The notes under the pieces are model-generated. The model did not search any database. It saw only the letters and a program-made list of their open reading frames with translations, and was not told where the DNA came from. From NCBI GenBank assembly GCA_958450365.1, contig CAUEEP010000822.1, forward strand, positions 62,001 to 126,000: 64,000 bases of DNA, written 5' to 3'. Positions 11,215-22,794 of the stretch are shown here, piece after piece. The stretch comes from Mesorhabditis belari (Eukaryota; Nematoda; Chromadorea; Rhabditida; Rhabditidae). The position numbers were made by a program, and so were the translations under genes. Every line of letters starts with the position of its first letter. Position 1 is the stretch's first letter.

Positions 11215-11994
11215 TTATTATTCTTTTATTATTCTTTTATCTATTTCTTTTTCTATTAATTATTAATTAATATGTGTTATATCTCAAAAAAAACGCAAAT
11301 TTCTCTTTTTTTTAACTTTATTGGTGCAAGATCTTTAAAGGAAATTTTTTAAAAGAAAATTTTTAAAGGAAAGAAAGGAAATTTTCTTTTTTTCTTATCT
11401 CACCTATATAAGTCACTTTCTCGTTTACTCGGCCATACGAGCGGCAAGCAAGTGGCGAAGATTAGCAGAGAATTTATGAGCATACAAATGCCGCACACAA
11501 AAAACCCTAAATAAAAAAAAAATTGAGCATAAAACACTCTGAAATATTTCCTGCAAAGTGTAATTTGTGCTCAAAATCAAATGCACCTTTTCTGGTGGAT
11601 AAAGAAAGTGATCGAACCAAGTATCTTGTATCTTCGTACCTTTCCTTTGTCTCTACATCCTTACATCTCTACATTTGTCTCTACGCTACGCATTTGTCTA
11701 TGATTTATTGGGTCTCACTTTATCATCTGAATAAAGTATCATTGTACAGGGTGGCTACGTGTGCTAAGCATCTGGCATAGTTTTAAACATCTGGCATAGT
11801 TTTAAACAATGTAGAAAGCATTACTACTCATCTTTTTGTATTTTAATATCCTTTTTATCATTGTCTATTCATTTTTCGCTCAAAAAAAAATTAGTTTTTA
11901 ACGAAAATGACAAAGACGGGTCATAGTCATGACAAAGACGTGACACAAAAAAGAAAACAGTGACACAAAAAAAGATATTCAGCTCTAAATTTGT
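11215..11994. other. No gene recognised
   Basis: AT-rich sequence with short simple runs and no recognisable exon or RNA gene. From about 11960 it contains the left part of the dispersed AAATTTGTACCCGG module, interrupted by the insertion at 12003-12490. Confidence 0.4.
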
Positions 11995-12002
11995 ACCCGG
12001 GG

Positions 12003-12490
12003 GGTAGACATGGCTATCGGATCGGATCAGGACCGATTCGATAGACCTGATTGATCAGGCTAGCCCGATCCGATCTGATCCGATAGATTCCACCGATCTG
12101 ATTCGATACGATAGATCCGATTCGATCTGATAGATCCGACCAATTCGATTCGAAACGATAGATCCGACCGATCAGGCTAGCCCGATCCGATCCGATTCGA
12201 TAGATCCGACCGATCAGGTTAGCCCAATTCGATCCGATAGATTCGATCGATCCGATAGATTCGATCGATCCGATTCGATCCGATAGATCCGACCGATTCG
12301 ATTCGAAACGATAGATCCGACCGATCAGGCTAGCCCGATCCGATCGGATAGATCCGATCGATCAGTCTAGCCCGATCCGATAGATCCCATCGATCAGGCT
12401 AGCCCGATCCGATTCGATAGATCCGACCGATCGGGTTAGCCCGATCCGATCCGACTCGATCTGATTTTGCCAAAAAACCATGTCTATTTT
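12003..12490. mobile_element. Small hAT-like insertion filled with a GATCCGATAGATCC array
   Basis: Short inverted ends TAGACATGG (12005-12013) and CCATGTCTA (12478-12486) enclose an irregular array of GATCCGATAGATCCGACCGA and CAGGCTAGCCC units. The 8-bp word ACCCGGGG stands on both sides (11995-12002 and 12491-12498), like a target site duplication. The insertion splits the dispersed module seen intact at 445-487 and 7103-7145. An 8-bp duplication fits hAT elements, but no transposase is present, so the class is inferred. Confidence 0.65.
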
Positions 12491-12898
12491 ACCCGGGGTT
12501 TTCGGGGTCGGGCAATCGATTGGCAATGTTATTATTGTTTTTTTCGGTTGCTTAAACTTATAAGAAAAAATGAGCACACCAGGAAAGGTGCGTTTACAAG
12601 TTCTGAGCACAAATTACGCACAATATGGGCTTCTCGAAGTGAAATACTTTGTGAAATCTGTACGCAATTTCTGTTGTAGGCAATTTCTGGCGCACTGAAT
12701 TCTTCTTTTTTCATGCAATGCTCTTGTTGCGAGAAAATTTGAAGAATTCAGTGCGCTTGAAAGATTTCATTTCCAGATTTAACAAAGTACACGACAAGAG
12801 ATCTATCGAAAAACAAATTGTTGAAAATTTTCGATGAACGTGAAAATGGGGCTTGAAACGGCACTCATCGAAGTGGATGAGGGGATTCTGGGCTCTCA

Positions 12899-12962
12899 TT
12901 TCTTTTTTCTTTTCTTCTTCTTCTTCATCTTCTTCTTCTTCTTCTTCTTCTTTTCCTTTTTC
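12899..12962. repeat. CTT-rich simple repeat
   Basis: A TTCTTCTTC run with interruptions. The complementary strand reads as lysine/glutamate-rich open frames, which are artefacts. Confidence 0.9.
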
Positions 12963-13317
12963 TCTTTTGCTGAGTGTACAAACACTTCTAACAGAGATAC
13001 ACAAATAACTAAAAGACATCGGTCTTTTTTTGCAAAAAAAAGAGAAGATTCTATAGATTGAAGAAGTAAATAGTAAGACAAGACTGGAAAAAAGAGAAAC
13101 TATGAATTGAATTTCATATTGAATTTAATATTGAACTTATCTCCAAGTGTACCTTAAGAAAACAAATTGAAAATTGTTTTGCAAAAAGTTTAAAGCTTGA
13201 TCGAAAGCCTATCGTAGTGTAGTTTTTAATTTTAGCTCAAATTAGCCTCGCACAAATAAGCTTTTGTGAAGTTTTGAATATCTAGAAAGGATATTGCTTG
13301 GCTAAGCAATGACTAAG

Positions 13318-13522
13318 AGGCTAAGACTCAACCTTGAGAGGCCGAGACTCAACCTTGAGAGGCCGAGACTCAACCTTGAGAGGCCGAGACTCAACCTTGA
13401 GAGGCCGAGACTCAACCTTGAGAGGCCGAGACTCAACCTTGAGAGGCCGAGACTCAACCTTGAGAGGCCGAGACTCAACCTTGAGAGGCCGAGACTCAAC
13501 CTTGAGAGGCCGAGACTCAACC
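13318..13522. repeat. 21-bp minisatellite (GAGGCCGAGACTCAACCTTG)
   Basis: Ten nearly identical 21-bp copies. The unit is seven codons long and stop-free, so open frames appear on both strands; there is no support for a gene. Low divergence between copies suggests recent expansion or homogenisation. Confidence 0.95.
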
Positions 13523-13630
13523 TGCGGTTACTTTTTAACACCCAAGGGCCTTTGTGCTTGTCCCCAATAATCAATCGAATTCAAAATCTTTTTGGACTAT
13601 TTTGTAGAGGAGATTCAGGGGTTTTTAATA

Positions 13631-15473
13631 CAGTGCGTTTCAAATTCTTAAACGCACCATCTAAAATAGCGGATTTTGCATTTTGACCACCGCTACAACT
13701 ATTAATCTTTTTCTATTAGAAAGAGCATGTCTTAAAACCTAAATAACAGGAAAAAGAAACATACTGTAAAAGGTAAAAATTTTCAAAATAGAAACTTTTT
13801 GCTAAATCAACCGTTTCAAATTCTTAAACGCACTATGAAAATATTGTTATTTATCGACACAAATATAAAATCAAAGGTTACAAATCAAAACTAATAATCT
13901 GTACACGCACCAGAACGATTAATTACTTGAAAAATGCGGTCTGGCATTGAATTGATGAGGTTTTGAAGAGCAGAGACGTCGAGATCGCTCCAGGCCGAAA
14001 AAATTGATGCTTTAAGTGTAGAAACGTCTTGAAACTGACGATGATTCTTGTAGACAGCTCGGACAAGTATTTCCCATAAATTTCAACCGTTTCAAATTCT
14101 TAAACGCACCCGCCTTTGCTGTTGTTATTTGAAATTTTTCGTTTTGTTGTGCGTATTTTTTTATTAAATTTATAATTTTTGTTCATTTTTCAGGTAAATG
14201 GCACACGGAAAGCTGCTCACGGATTATGAGAAAGGCCAGATTGATGCCCGTTTGAGTATTGGCGACTCAATAAGGAAAATCGCAAAAAATTTGGGCCGAT
14301 CCGACTCTGCCATGCGAAATTATATAAAGTCCGAGTTCGTTTCTACACCAAAGAAGAAGCCAGGACCAAAACCAAAGCTTACACCGCGAGCTAGACGTCA
14401 TATTGTGAACAACATCCAAGGAAAAACGATCAATGAAGTGAAAACGGAACGGAAAATCGACTCTTCGAAGTCGAAAATTTGGCGAGCCATCAAGGAAAAA
14501 CGCACATATCGATCAACAATTATTGAACATCCAACCGACCGTGAAGCTTTTGCACAAGAAAGCCCGATTGGCCTTCGCCAAGACTCATATGAATCAAAAT
14601 TGGTCTATGGTTGGAAAGCCGCTTATGTTTTATTATTTTTTTGCGTTTAGGTGATCTTTTCCGATAAGAAGAAATGGAATTTGGATGGCCCCGATGGCGT
14701 TGGCTACTATTGGAGGGATCTTCGACGTGATCCGATGGTGTTTGGCACTTGAAACTTTGGCGGTGGTTCTGTGATGGTTTGGGCCGCCTTTTGTGCTGAT
14801 GGAACGGTCGCTCTGAAGATGGTTTCGAATCGGATGACTAGATAGATATCTTCAACAATTGCTTGTTGCCATTTTGGCTCCTAAATCCAACCGTTCCGGA
14901 CTTGTTTCAATACGACAATGCGTCAATTCATCGAGCCGGAGACACCCGAGACTGGCTGAACCGCAACAACATTGCAACTTTGGACTGGCCCGCTCAGTCT
15001 CCTGACCTCAATCCGATAGAAAATTTATGGGAAATACTTGTCCGAGCTGTCTACAAGAATCATCGTCAGTTTCAAGACGTTTCTACACTTAAAGCATCAA
15101 TTTTTTCGGCCTGGAGCGATCTCGACGTCTCTGCTCTTCAAAACCTCATCAATTCAATGCCAGACCGCATTTTTCAAGTAATTAATCGTTCTGGTGCGTG
15201 TACAGATTATTAGTTTTGATTTGTAACCTTTGATTTTATATTTGTGTCGATAAATAACAATATTTTCATAGTGCGTTTAAGAATTTGAAACGGTTGATTT
15301 AGCAAAAAGTATCTATTTTGAAAATTTTTACTTTTTATAGTATGCTTCTTTTTCGTGTTATTTAGGTTTTAAGACATGCTCTTTCTCATAGAAAAAGATT
15401 AATAGTTGTAGCGTTGGTCAAAATGCAAAATCCGCTATTTTAGAGGGTGCGTTTAAGAATTTGAAACGCACTG
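13631..15473 (+). mobile_element. Tc3-like Tc1/mariner element with 453-bp inverted arms
   Basis: The outer ends are TA/CAGTGCGTTTC at 13629-13640 and the inverse at 15473, with TA on both sides. Arms 13631-14083 and 15021-15473 appear to be full-length inverted copies of 453 bp. The right arm includes the last part of the transposase coding region, so the left arm carries that C-terminal part in reverse. A third copy of the end sequence AACCGTTTCAAATTC lies inside each arm or at its inner edge (13809, 14085 and 15271-15295). Inner ends at 14085 and 15295 bound a shorter 1.2-kb element. Confidence 0.88.
14198..15213 (+). pseudogene. Tc3-like DD34E transposase, inactivated
   Basis: The protein starts MAHGKLLTDYEKGQ with a helix-turn-helix, then basic KKKPGPKPK. 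Catalytic landmarks are the first Asp in IFSDKKKW (near 14660), the second in YDNASIHRA (near 14918), and the Glu in SPDLNPIENLWE 34 residues later, giving DD34E. A frameshift lies near 14530: the true continuation, KARLAFAKTHMNQNW, is in another frame. A small intron may end at TTTAG before 14651. Tryptophan to TGA (near 14751) and further damage around 14840-14880 break the frame. Source of the Tc3-like element that encloses it. Confidence 0.85.
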
Positions 15474-15954
15474 TAGTATACAAAACTTATTGGCTGAGAC
15501 TTGCAGTATTTTTATTTTTGGAATGATATTTGAGCGCTGGTTTCATTCCTGCAACCCTAATACAGAACAGAGCACGTAGAACAGACAACAAGAATACCGT
15601 ATTCTCTCTAATAATAGTGCATCCCGGCAAGCTGAGTTGATGACTATTTTACGGTTTCCAAGCTTTTGCAGAACACTCTTATCTTTTGATTTCTTCGGAA
15701 TCCATCTATTTTTGAAAATGCTTAAAATTCTATTTTTTACCCTGTTTACTGTAGCTTTTTCATTACCGATTGAGAATGAAATTCGACAAAATCCCCGACA
15801 AAATTCGAGCGAACTATTGCCGAGTCTTTTTCATGGTCCTGGGAGATGGATGAGTTGGGAAAATATAAATGAAATAGATAAAGATAAATAAATAGATAAA
15901 GAGTAGGCATTCTAGCCAGGAGTTGAGTACAATAGATCCAGAAATGGTTCAACT
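15474..15954. other. No host gene; partial ACCGTATTCTCTCTAAT element
   Basis: Positions 15595-15690 hold the left part of the MITE that is complete at 16209-16430 and 32611-32829. A short plus-strand frame at 15637-15891 begins with a hydrophobic stretch but has no family resemblance that I recognise. Confidence 0.45.
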
Positions 15955-16163
15955 CTTGGATCTAAAAGCTAGACGAGGCTTGGATCTAGAGCTAGACGAG
16001 GCTTGGATCTAGAGCTAGACGAGGCTTGGATCTGGAGCTAGACAAGGCTTGGATCTAGAGCTAGACGAGGCTTGGATCTAGAGCTAGACGAGGCTTGGAT
16101 CTAGAGCTAGACAAGGCTTGGATCTAGAGCTAGACGAGGCTTGGATCTAGAGCTAGACGAGGC
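15955..16163. repeat. 23-bp minisatellite with GGATCTAGAGCTAGACGAGG
   Basis: Nine near-identical copies of a 23-bp unit, with GACAAGG as the commonest variant. Confidence 0.93.
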
Positions 16164-16208
16164 CAGGTTGAAAAAAACATGGGACGGACAGACAAAGCTT
16201 TTTCTATA

Positions 16209-16430
16209 TACCGTATTCTTTCTAATAGTAGTGCATCCCGGTGAGCCGAGTTGGTGACGATTTTACGGTTACCAAGCTTTCGCAGAAGCTCAACACTCTT
16301 ATTTCCCACAAGATCTCGTTGTCAGCTTCATTTTCCGACCCCACATCGATAGGTTCTGATAAGTGCTTTTCGAGATTTCGACCAATTTAGGCGAAGCTTG
16401 GGCTGCACTACTATTAGAGAGAATACGGTA
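16209..16430. mobile_element. About 220-bp MITE with ACCGTATTCTCTCTAATAG ends
   Basis: Left end TACCGTATTCTTTCTAATAG and right end CTATTAGAGAGAATACGGTA are inverted. The interior contains GCTCAACACTC and a GATGTGGGGTCGG-like stretch. A second complete copy is at 32611-32829, and broken copies lie near 15.6, 31.2-31.6, 33.3-33.6, 40.6 and 48.3-48.9 kb. Non-coding. Confidence 0.85.
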
Positions 16431-16837
16431 TTTGGATCGATTAGAGTTTGTTGATCGTACAAATAATTATTTGGATCCATTAGAGTTTATTCCAGACTTT
16501 CCAGACTTTCTTCTTTATGGACCACCCTTTCTTTATAAAACCCCTCAAATCACTGTTTCGATATTTCGATGAACCCAGGATTGAGGTATTTCGCCCATTT
16601 CCCCCATTTCCCCCATCCACTCCTCCCAAGTTGGGTTTACGGTTGTGCGCGGCACCAAAAGAAGTCATAAAGAACCGATAAATGGTCAGCCTAAATACCC
16701 AAACGAATCACCAAATTACCCCCTCTTGCACTCTTGCAATCCTGTCTTTTTCTCAATTCACTCAAAAATTTGATTCTTTCTCTTTACCTGAATAAGTTTT
16801 ACAGTACTCTGAGGTTTCTAAAAGGTTGGTGAAGCTA

Positions 16838-17341
16838 CCGTAATCTCCAGCTATCTTCATCTGCAGCTACCGTAATCTCCAGCTAACTTAATCTGCAGCG
16901 ATCTTAATCCGTAGCTACCGTAACCTACAGCTATCTTAATCTGCAGCTATCTTAATCTGTAGCTACCGTAACCTACAGCTATCTTCATCTGCAGCTACCG
17001 TAATCTGCAGCTACCTTAATCTGCAGCTATCCTAATCGGTAGCTACCTTAATCTCCAGTTAGCTTAATCTGCAGCTACCGTAACCTACAGCCAACTTAAT
17101 CTGCAGCTACCGTAACCTATAGCTATCTTAATCTGTAGCTACCGTAACCTACATCTATCTTAATCTGCAGCTCCCTTAACCTACATCTATCTTAATCTGT
17201 AGCTCCCGTAACCTACAGCTATCTTAATCTGCAGCTACCGTAACCTACAGCTACCTTAATCTGTAGCTATCTTAATCGGTAGCTACCGTAATCTCCAGCT
17301 AGCTTGATCTGCAGCTACCGTAATCCGCAGCTACCGTAATT
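16838..17341. repeat. Irregular array of AGCTACCGTAATCTGC units
   Basis: Units of about 16-18 bp based on AGCTACCGTAACCTAC and AGCTATCTTAATCTGC alternate irregularly. The word ACCGTAA is frequent elsewhere in the window too. Confidence 0.9.
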
Positions 17342-17815
17342 TGTCCAATTTCCTCAAGTTTCATCTCATTCGCTGGGGAATCAAATTAAGAATTGAATGA
17401 AATCAAATTAACGAAGATTTAAAGAAAATATTACGGTAGCTTCTTAAAGCTATCTTTCAGCAAAAATTCGGCTTAGTAATTTTTCAAAATAGGTTTAAGA
17501 AACGACTTTTAGACTACTGGATCGTACTCTTACCGTAATCTAATCCCTGTAGGCTAATGCGTTTCCTAAAAGGTATCTATTTTAGAAAAAAAACCGTAAC
17601 TAAGCAACCACTATTGAGGAATCACACGGCTCTGTCAAAATGATAAAAAATTGGGCTGATTTGATGAAAACTAGCGGTCTGACTACGATAGTTTTGCAAA
17701 ATAGGTACCTTTTTTGAAACTAGATTATTATAAAGAACACAATGACCAATTCGATTAATTAGATTAGGGTTACGGTAGTCGAGTTACGCTTTAAAGACTC
17801 AGGCGGAGTCGATCG

Positions 17816-17999
17816 GTTGAGTCGATCGGTTGAGTCGATCGGTTGAGTCGATCGGTTGAGTCGATCGGTTGAGTCGATCGGTTGAGTCGATCGGTTGAGT
17901 CGATCGGTTGAGTCGATCGGTTGAGTCGATCGGTTGAGTCGATCGGTTGAGTCGATCGGTTGAGTCGATCGGTTGAGTCGATCGGTTGAGTCGATCGGT
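17816..17999. repeat. 13-bp minisatellite (GTCGATCGGTTGA), about 14 copies
   Basis: Copies are essentially identical. A 13-bp period is not a multiple of three, yet all frames of one strand stay open because the unit contains no stop in any frame. Confidence 0.95.
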
Positions 18000-18142
18000 C
18001 TTAAAGAGTACTCCAAAAATTGACTACGATAGATAGCACAGGAAATAAATATTAGATCTTAAGCTGACAAGGGAAAGGCAACAATAGGATGGGCTAAATG
18101 GCCCTAAAACTATTTAAAATTCAGGTGTTAATACAAATGAGC

Positions 18143-18330
18143 CTAAGCCAAAGCCAAAGCCTAAGCCTAAGCCCAAGACTAAGCCTAAGCCTAAGCCTAA
18201 GCCTAAGCCTAAGCCAAAGCCAAAGCCTAAGCCAAAGCCTAAGCCTAAGCCTAAGCCTAAGCCTTAGCCTTAGCCTTAGCCTAAGCCTACGCACTAAGTC
18301 CAAGACTAAGCCTAAGCCTAAGCCTAAATG
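18143..18330. repeat. Interstitial telomere-like (GCCTAA)n array
   Basis: About 190 bp dominated by CCTAAG/GCCTAA, the complement of nematode telomeric TTAGGC, with AAAGCC and CTTAGC variants. The variants show it is old or degraded, not a living telomere. Confidence 0.9.
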
Positions 18331-18430
18331 GGGGTTCAGCCCAAACCCAAATAGACTTAGTGCTAGGCGCTAGCCGCTAGCCTACGCACTAAGTCCAAGC
18401 CTAGTAAAACAAAAGTTCTGTCAAAAAAAG

Positions 18431-18500
18431 AATTGAACTCGAGCAAAAGACGGAGCGCTCGTTTTGCATGCAAGTGCTTTAGCCACTACGCCGCAAAGGC
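18431..18500 (-). repeat. tRNA-derived fragment with Pol III A and B boxes
   Basis: Reading the minus strand, GCGGCGTAGTGGCTAAAGC resembles an A box and GAGTTCAATTC a B box, about 40 bp apart, but no cloverleaf with a paired acceptor stem can be drawn. It is similar in layout to the piece at 47158-47230. Confidence 0.6.
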
Positions 18501-19240
18501 AGGTTTGTGAAGCGTGAGAAAAAACCATAAAGGCGTTCGGCATAAAGGCATAAAGGCATTCGGCATAAAGGCATTCGCTTTCTAAAGTTTCGCATTTTCA
18601 CTCTAACATTTTTCACCGCTTTCACCTAAACTTAAAACACGTATAACTTTTGATAAAAAGCCATTTTGCAAAAACGGAAAACAGATTCAGAATCAGCGTG
18701 AAATTCTGCGTCGAATCGTCTATGGTTTAGCTCATTTGCTCCCATTCTAGTGTTACTTTTTCCTTGTGAACTTTGCGATTACACTAACCGGTCTTTGATT
18801 CTTAAAAATTTCGAAATTTCCCGTCAAAACTCAAAAACGAATATGCAAAGCAGCCATTTCCCTTGTCATTTCCCTGTCTAATTCAAGGAATTTCCACTAT
18901 TGTAAATTTTCTTTCCGAAAACCCGACCATTATCGACCCTTTGAATACAAAAAAAAATGTAAAAAACGAGGTGATTCGGGGTCATTTCTTTTTTTGTTCT
19001 TCTCTTTTCCTCTTTTTTCTTCTTTTTCTTCTTTTTCTTTTCCATTTTCTCGTTTTCCAACCATTTTCATTCACAGATTTACGAATTTTTCTCTAGTTTT
19101 TACCAGAGAAACCCTTGTGATTCAACAAATTTTTGGCGAAAGAATTGAAACATCAAAACAAAATGGATAGATATTTCGAAATTTTAATCTAAAACCTAAT
19201 TTTTAGAGACAACAAATTGCCAACTCAATCCAACGTCTCT

Positions 19241-19513
19241 GGGATAACCTAGGTATGGGATAACCTAGGTATGGGATAACCTAGGTATGGGATAACCTAG
19301 GTATGGGATAACCTAGGTATGGGGTAACCTAGGTATGGGGCAACCTAGGTATGGGGTAACCTAGGTATGGGGTAACCTAGGTATGGGGTAACCTAGGTAT
19401 GGGATAACCTAGGTATGGGGTAACCTAGGTATGGGATAACCTAGGTATGGGGTAACCTAGGTATGGGGTAACCTAGGTATGGGGTAACCTAGGTATGGGG
19501 TAACCTAGGGTAT
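19241..19513. repeat. 16-bp minisatellite (GGGATAACCTAGGTAT), about 17 copies
   Basis: Clean tandem array with GGGGTAACC and GGGCAACC variants. Confidence 0.95.
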
Positions 19514-20539
19514 GGGACAGTTGTCTGAACTTTGACGCTAATTTTCTCTATGTTTTTATCGGTAAATCTACAAAGAGGATATTATATTTCTTTACTCAAA
19601 TTTCATGTAGATTCTAATAAAAGAAACCAGAAGTTGTTTGGGTTTCTATGCCTGGAGTTATGGACCATTTAACTGAATCGACTCTTCCAAATAGATAATC
19701 TAACTTTGACCAACGAACTTTTCAAGTTAAACTTTTGAAAAAGCTGAAGCGTTTCAAGGTGATTTTGGTGTCGAAAGTGTTTTCGGCTGGGTAAATTTTA
19801 AAACTAGTTTTAAAACTTTTTAAGAATTTTTAAATTTCTCTCTTATTCACGAAAGATTTCGCAAGATTTTCTTTAGAAAATACGCTTTTGAAAAGACTGA
19901 AAGCATTTAGACTATTGGATTTTCTGAAAAAAACTAAAGCATACTGTATACTACAGGGCCCTGTAATCGCGCACTTCTAAAAAACCTAGGTTTCAGAGCT
20001 CGCGTTTCCATTGACCAAAACACAAAATTAAAAAACAGTTCCCGATTAACTTTTTGCGTAGAATTCAGAAATTTGCTTTTTCAGCCTAGTTTATCCGCTA
20101 GATTTTTGTGAAAAAAATTATTTTGACTTTTCGGCGCAGAATATTGAAGAAATTTCATTGGAAAATAGAATTCCACAAAAATTCAATCCAGTATTCTGAA
20201 AGAGCGTGATAAGAGCTATTGAATGACATATAACAACGACAAACGACGCAACGACACAATGACAATGACACATTGAACACTTTATGGTTCGATGAAATAT
20301 GAAATATGAAATTTCACTAACATCAAAGTCGCCGCCTTTAATTAATTTTGGATGATAGTTTTTGGATTATTTTATTTTTCCCGTTCATTTTTAGGCCTAA
20401 CTTAAAATTTGTAGTTGTAGTGTTCGAATTTTTGATTTAAAGACGATTATTTTTGTTACCTATGTGCAGGGTGTTCCACAATTACTGATACCGGATAACT
20501 ACCGTAATAATTCTAATAGAAGACCATGGTCTTCTAATT
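19514..20539. other. No gene recognised
   Basis: AT-rich sequence with scattered short repeats and CAGGGTGTTCCACAATTA near 20468 that looks like one end of a CAGGGTG-type element. No exon recognised. Confidence 0.4.
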
Positions 20540-21217
20540 TTCAACCCCTTCCCCAAAGGGTCTTCTATTAGAGACTGGTCTTCTATTAGAGACTGGTCTT
20601 CTAATAGAGACTGGTCTTCTATTAGAGACTGGTCTTCTATTAGAGACTGGTCTTCTATTAGAGACTGGTCTTCTATTAGAGACTGGTCTTCTATTAGAGA
20701 CTGGTCTTCTATTAGAGACTGGTCTTCTAATAGAGACTGGTCTTCTAATAGAGCTGGTCCCTATTATGGGGCTGTTCTTTCTATAGACTGGTCTCTATTA
20801 GAGACTGGTCTTCTATTTAGAGCTGGTCTTCTATAAGGGGTCTCCTATTGGGGCTGGTCTCTGGTGGTCTTTAGAGACTGGTCTTCTTTAGAGGGGCTTC
20901 TTGGGGTGGTCCATTAGGAGGTCTTTTGGGTCTTCTTTAGGGGGTTATTAGAGACTGGTCTTCTGTTAGAGACTGGTCTTCTATTAGAGACTGGTCTTCT
21001 GTTAGAGACTGGTCTTCTGTTAGAGACTGGTCTTCTGTTAGAGACTGGTCTTCTATTAGAGACTGGTCTTCTATTAGAGACTGGTCTTCTAATAGAGACT
21101 GGTCTTCTAATAGAGACTGGTCTTCTAATAGAGACTGGTCTTCTATTTTTCAACCTCCCTTCAAAAGGGTCTTCTATTGGAGACTGGTCTTCTATTAGAG
21201 ACTGGTCTTCTATTAGA
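20540..21217. repeat. 18-bp minisatellite (AGAGACTGGTCTTCTATT) with a corrupted centre
   Basis: Clean 18-bp units flank a stretch at about 20745-20950 where units lose register and gain G runs (CTATTATGGGG, TAAGGGG). The ends show clean variants (CTATT, CTAAT, CTGTT). The damaged centre resembles consensus error in a long array. Confidence 0.9.
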
Positions 21218-21247
21218 ATTATTACGGTAGCTTGAAAAAACTTTTTT

Positions 21248-22260
21248 TTAGTATAAAACTTGTGATGAAACTTTTATTCTTAACAAATTAGATAGTAAAG
21301 TAATGGAAAAACAACAATTATTGGATATGTCATCCTTGACACAGAGCTGAAGGCGCTTTGGAAAGTCGTCGGCACGCAAGTAAGGGAGATTCAATTCATC
21401 CCATGCTTTTTGAAGAGCCTTCTTCAAAGAATCAAGAGTTTTGTTCGGTTTTTGATAAGCCTTAGCTTCTAATACGGCCCAGACGCTGTAGTCGAGAGGA
21501 TTTAGGTCAGACGACATTGGTGGCCATTCGTTGAATGCGATAAAGTCTGGAAAATTCTTGTCACACCAATCCTGAACTGAACGGGCGAACGGAGCTCCGT
21601 TTTTTTTGCACCGCCCTTTTTTTTTTCCAAAATGTTGTTTTTTTGTGGTGGTTAGGCGTGGTGCGTTTTTTTTTTGGCGAAAAAATTTTTTTTTGGTTGG
21701 GAACGAAGATTAGGGGAGTTTTTTCGTCGTAAGTGATTCCAGCAAAAACCATCACTGAGGTCGGATGAAGAGAATGCGAAACTGATTTGTGGGGATTAGA
21801 AATGCCGTAAATTCGATCATTTTGCTTGTTCAACACTGGCTGGACCGTAAAAAATTTCTCATCGGTGAAAAGAATCCTTCCTGAGCCTGAGCTTGTCCAG
21901 GAAACCGAGCAAGAAGTTGAGCACAACGCTGTTCTCTCTTAATTTTTGCAGCATCGATAATTCCGTGACACTTGTTTTTCTTGAAAGCTTTGATTCCTAA
22001 GCGTTTTCGAACAATTCGATGCATCAGGAACTTTCATTTCACGAGCCATTTGACGAACAGATCTCTCCGGGTTGCGTCTTATTCTCTCGCGGACGTTCTT
22101 GATAACAGTCTTAACAGCCGAAGTTACACGTCTTCCACGTCCCTTTCGATCCTGCTTTGTTCCAAGAGACTTAAAACGTTCGCATGTTCGCAAAACAAGT
22201 TGTTTTGTCACTCTCAGTCGTTGGCGGATCGACCATGCCGGATCAACCACGACGCGACGC
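21248..22260 (-). pseudogene. maT-like (DD37D) mariner transposase relic
   Basis: On the minus strand the N-terminal part includes GRGRRVTSAVKTVIKNVRER, the centre GRILFTDEKFFTVQPV with the first catalytic Asp, and the C-terminal part PMSSDLNPLDYSVW, where the third acidic residue is Asp. This pattern fits the maT family known from nematodes and insects. Pieces fall in different frames. The region 21590-21710 is dominated by T and G homopolymers, so part of the damage may be sequencing error. Copies of CGACGTCAATTGGAATGCGACG at the 5' side (22285 and 22440) show a local duplication. Confidence 0.8.
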
Positions 22261-22483
22261 TCCCATCGACTACCTCGACATGACGACGACGTCAATTGGA
22301 ATGCGACGTCGTGCAAAAATGAACATTTGTGACAGAAATTCAAATTTAAGATGAAAACGCTTGAAAAATACAAATGATTTAAAAACGAAAAAGAAACGAC
22401 GACGCGACGCTCCCATCGACTACCTCGACATGACGAAGACGTCAATTGGAATGCGACGTCGCGCGAAAATTAGCAATAAACAA

Positions 22484-22794
22484 GGGGGTGGGACAAATGC
22501 GACCTTTTTTTGCGCACCTGGACATTTGCGCACCTTTTTTTTGCTGGAAAAGGCCTTAGGCAAGGCCGTAGAGCTTCAAAAATATTTCCATATAAGGGAA
22601 TCGTATACGTAAATTCCGAATTTCGTACAAATCAGACCTCGCTGACACGTCAAATTTGGGCTAAAAGGCAAAAACTGCCGAAAAGCGTTAAGTTGCGTAG
22701 TTTTTGCCTTTTAGCCCAAATTTGACGGGTCAACGAGGTCTGATTTGTCGAAATTCGGAATCTACGCATACGATTCCCTTCTATGAAAACATTT
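22484..22794. mobile_element. Truncated copy of the 408-bp fold-back MITE
   Basis: It keeps the full left arm (GGGGGTGGGACAAATGCGAC), the centre with GCGTTAAGTTGCGTAG, and about half of the right arm, ending at CTATGAAAACATTT before unrelated CT-rich sequence. See 10807-11214. Confidence 0.9.

Noticed and set aside
13318..13522. Possible CRISPR-like array
   Set aside because: The 21-bp units are head to tail with no unique spacers; the same is true of the other arrays in this eukaryotic window.
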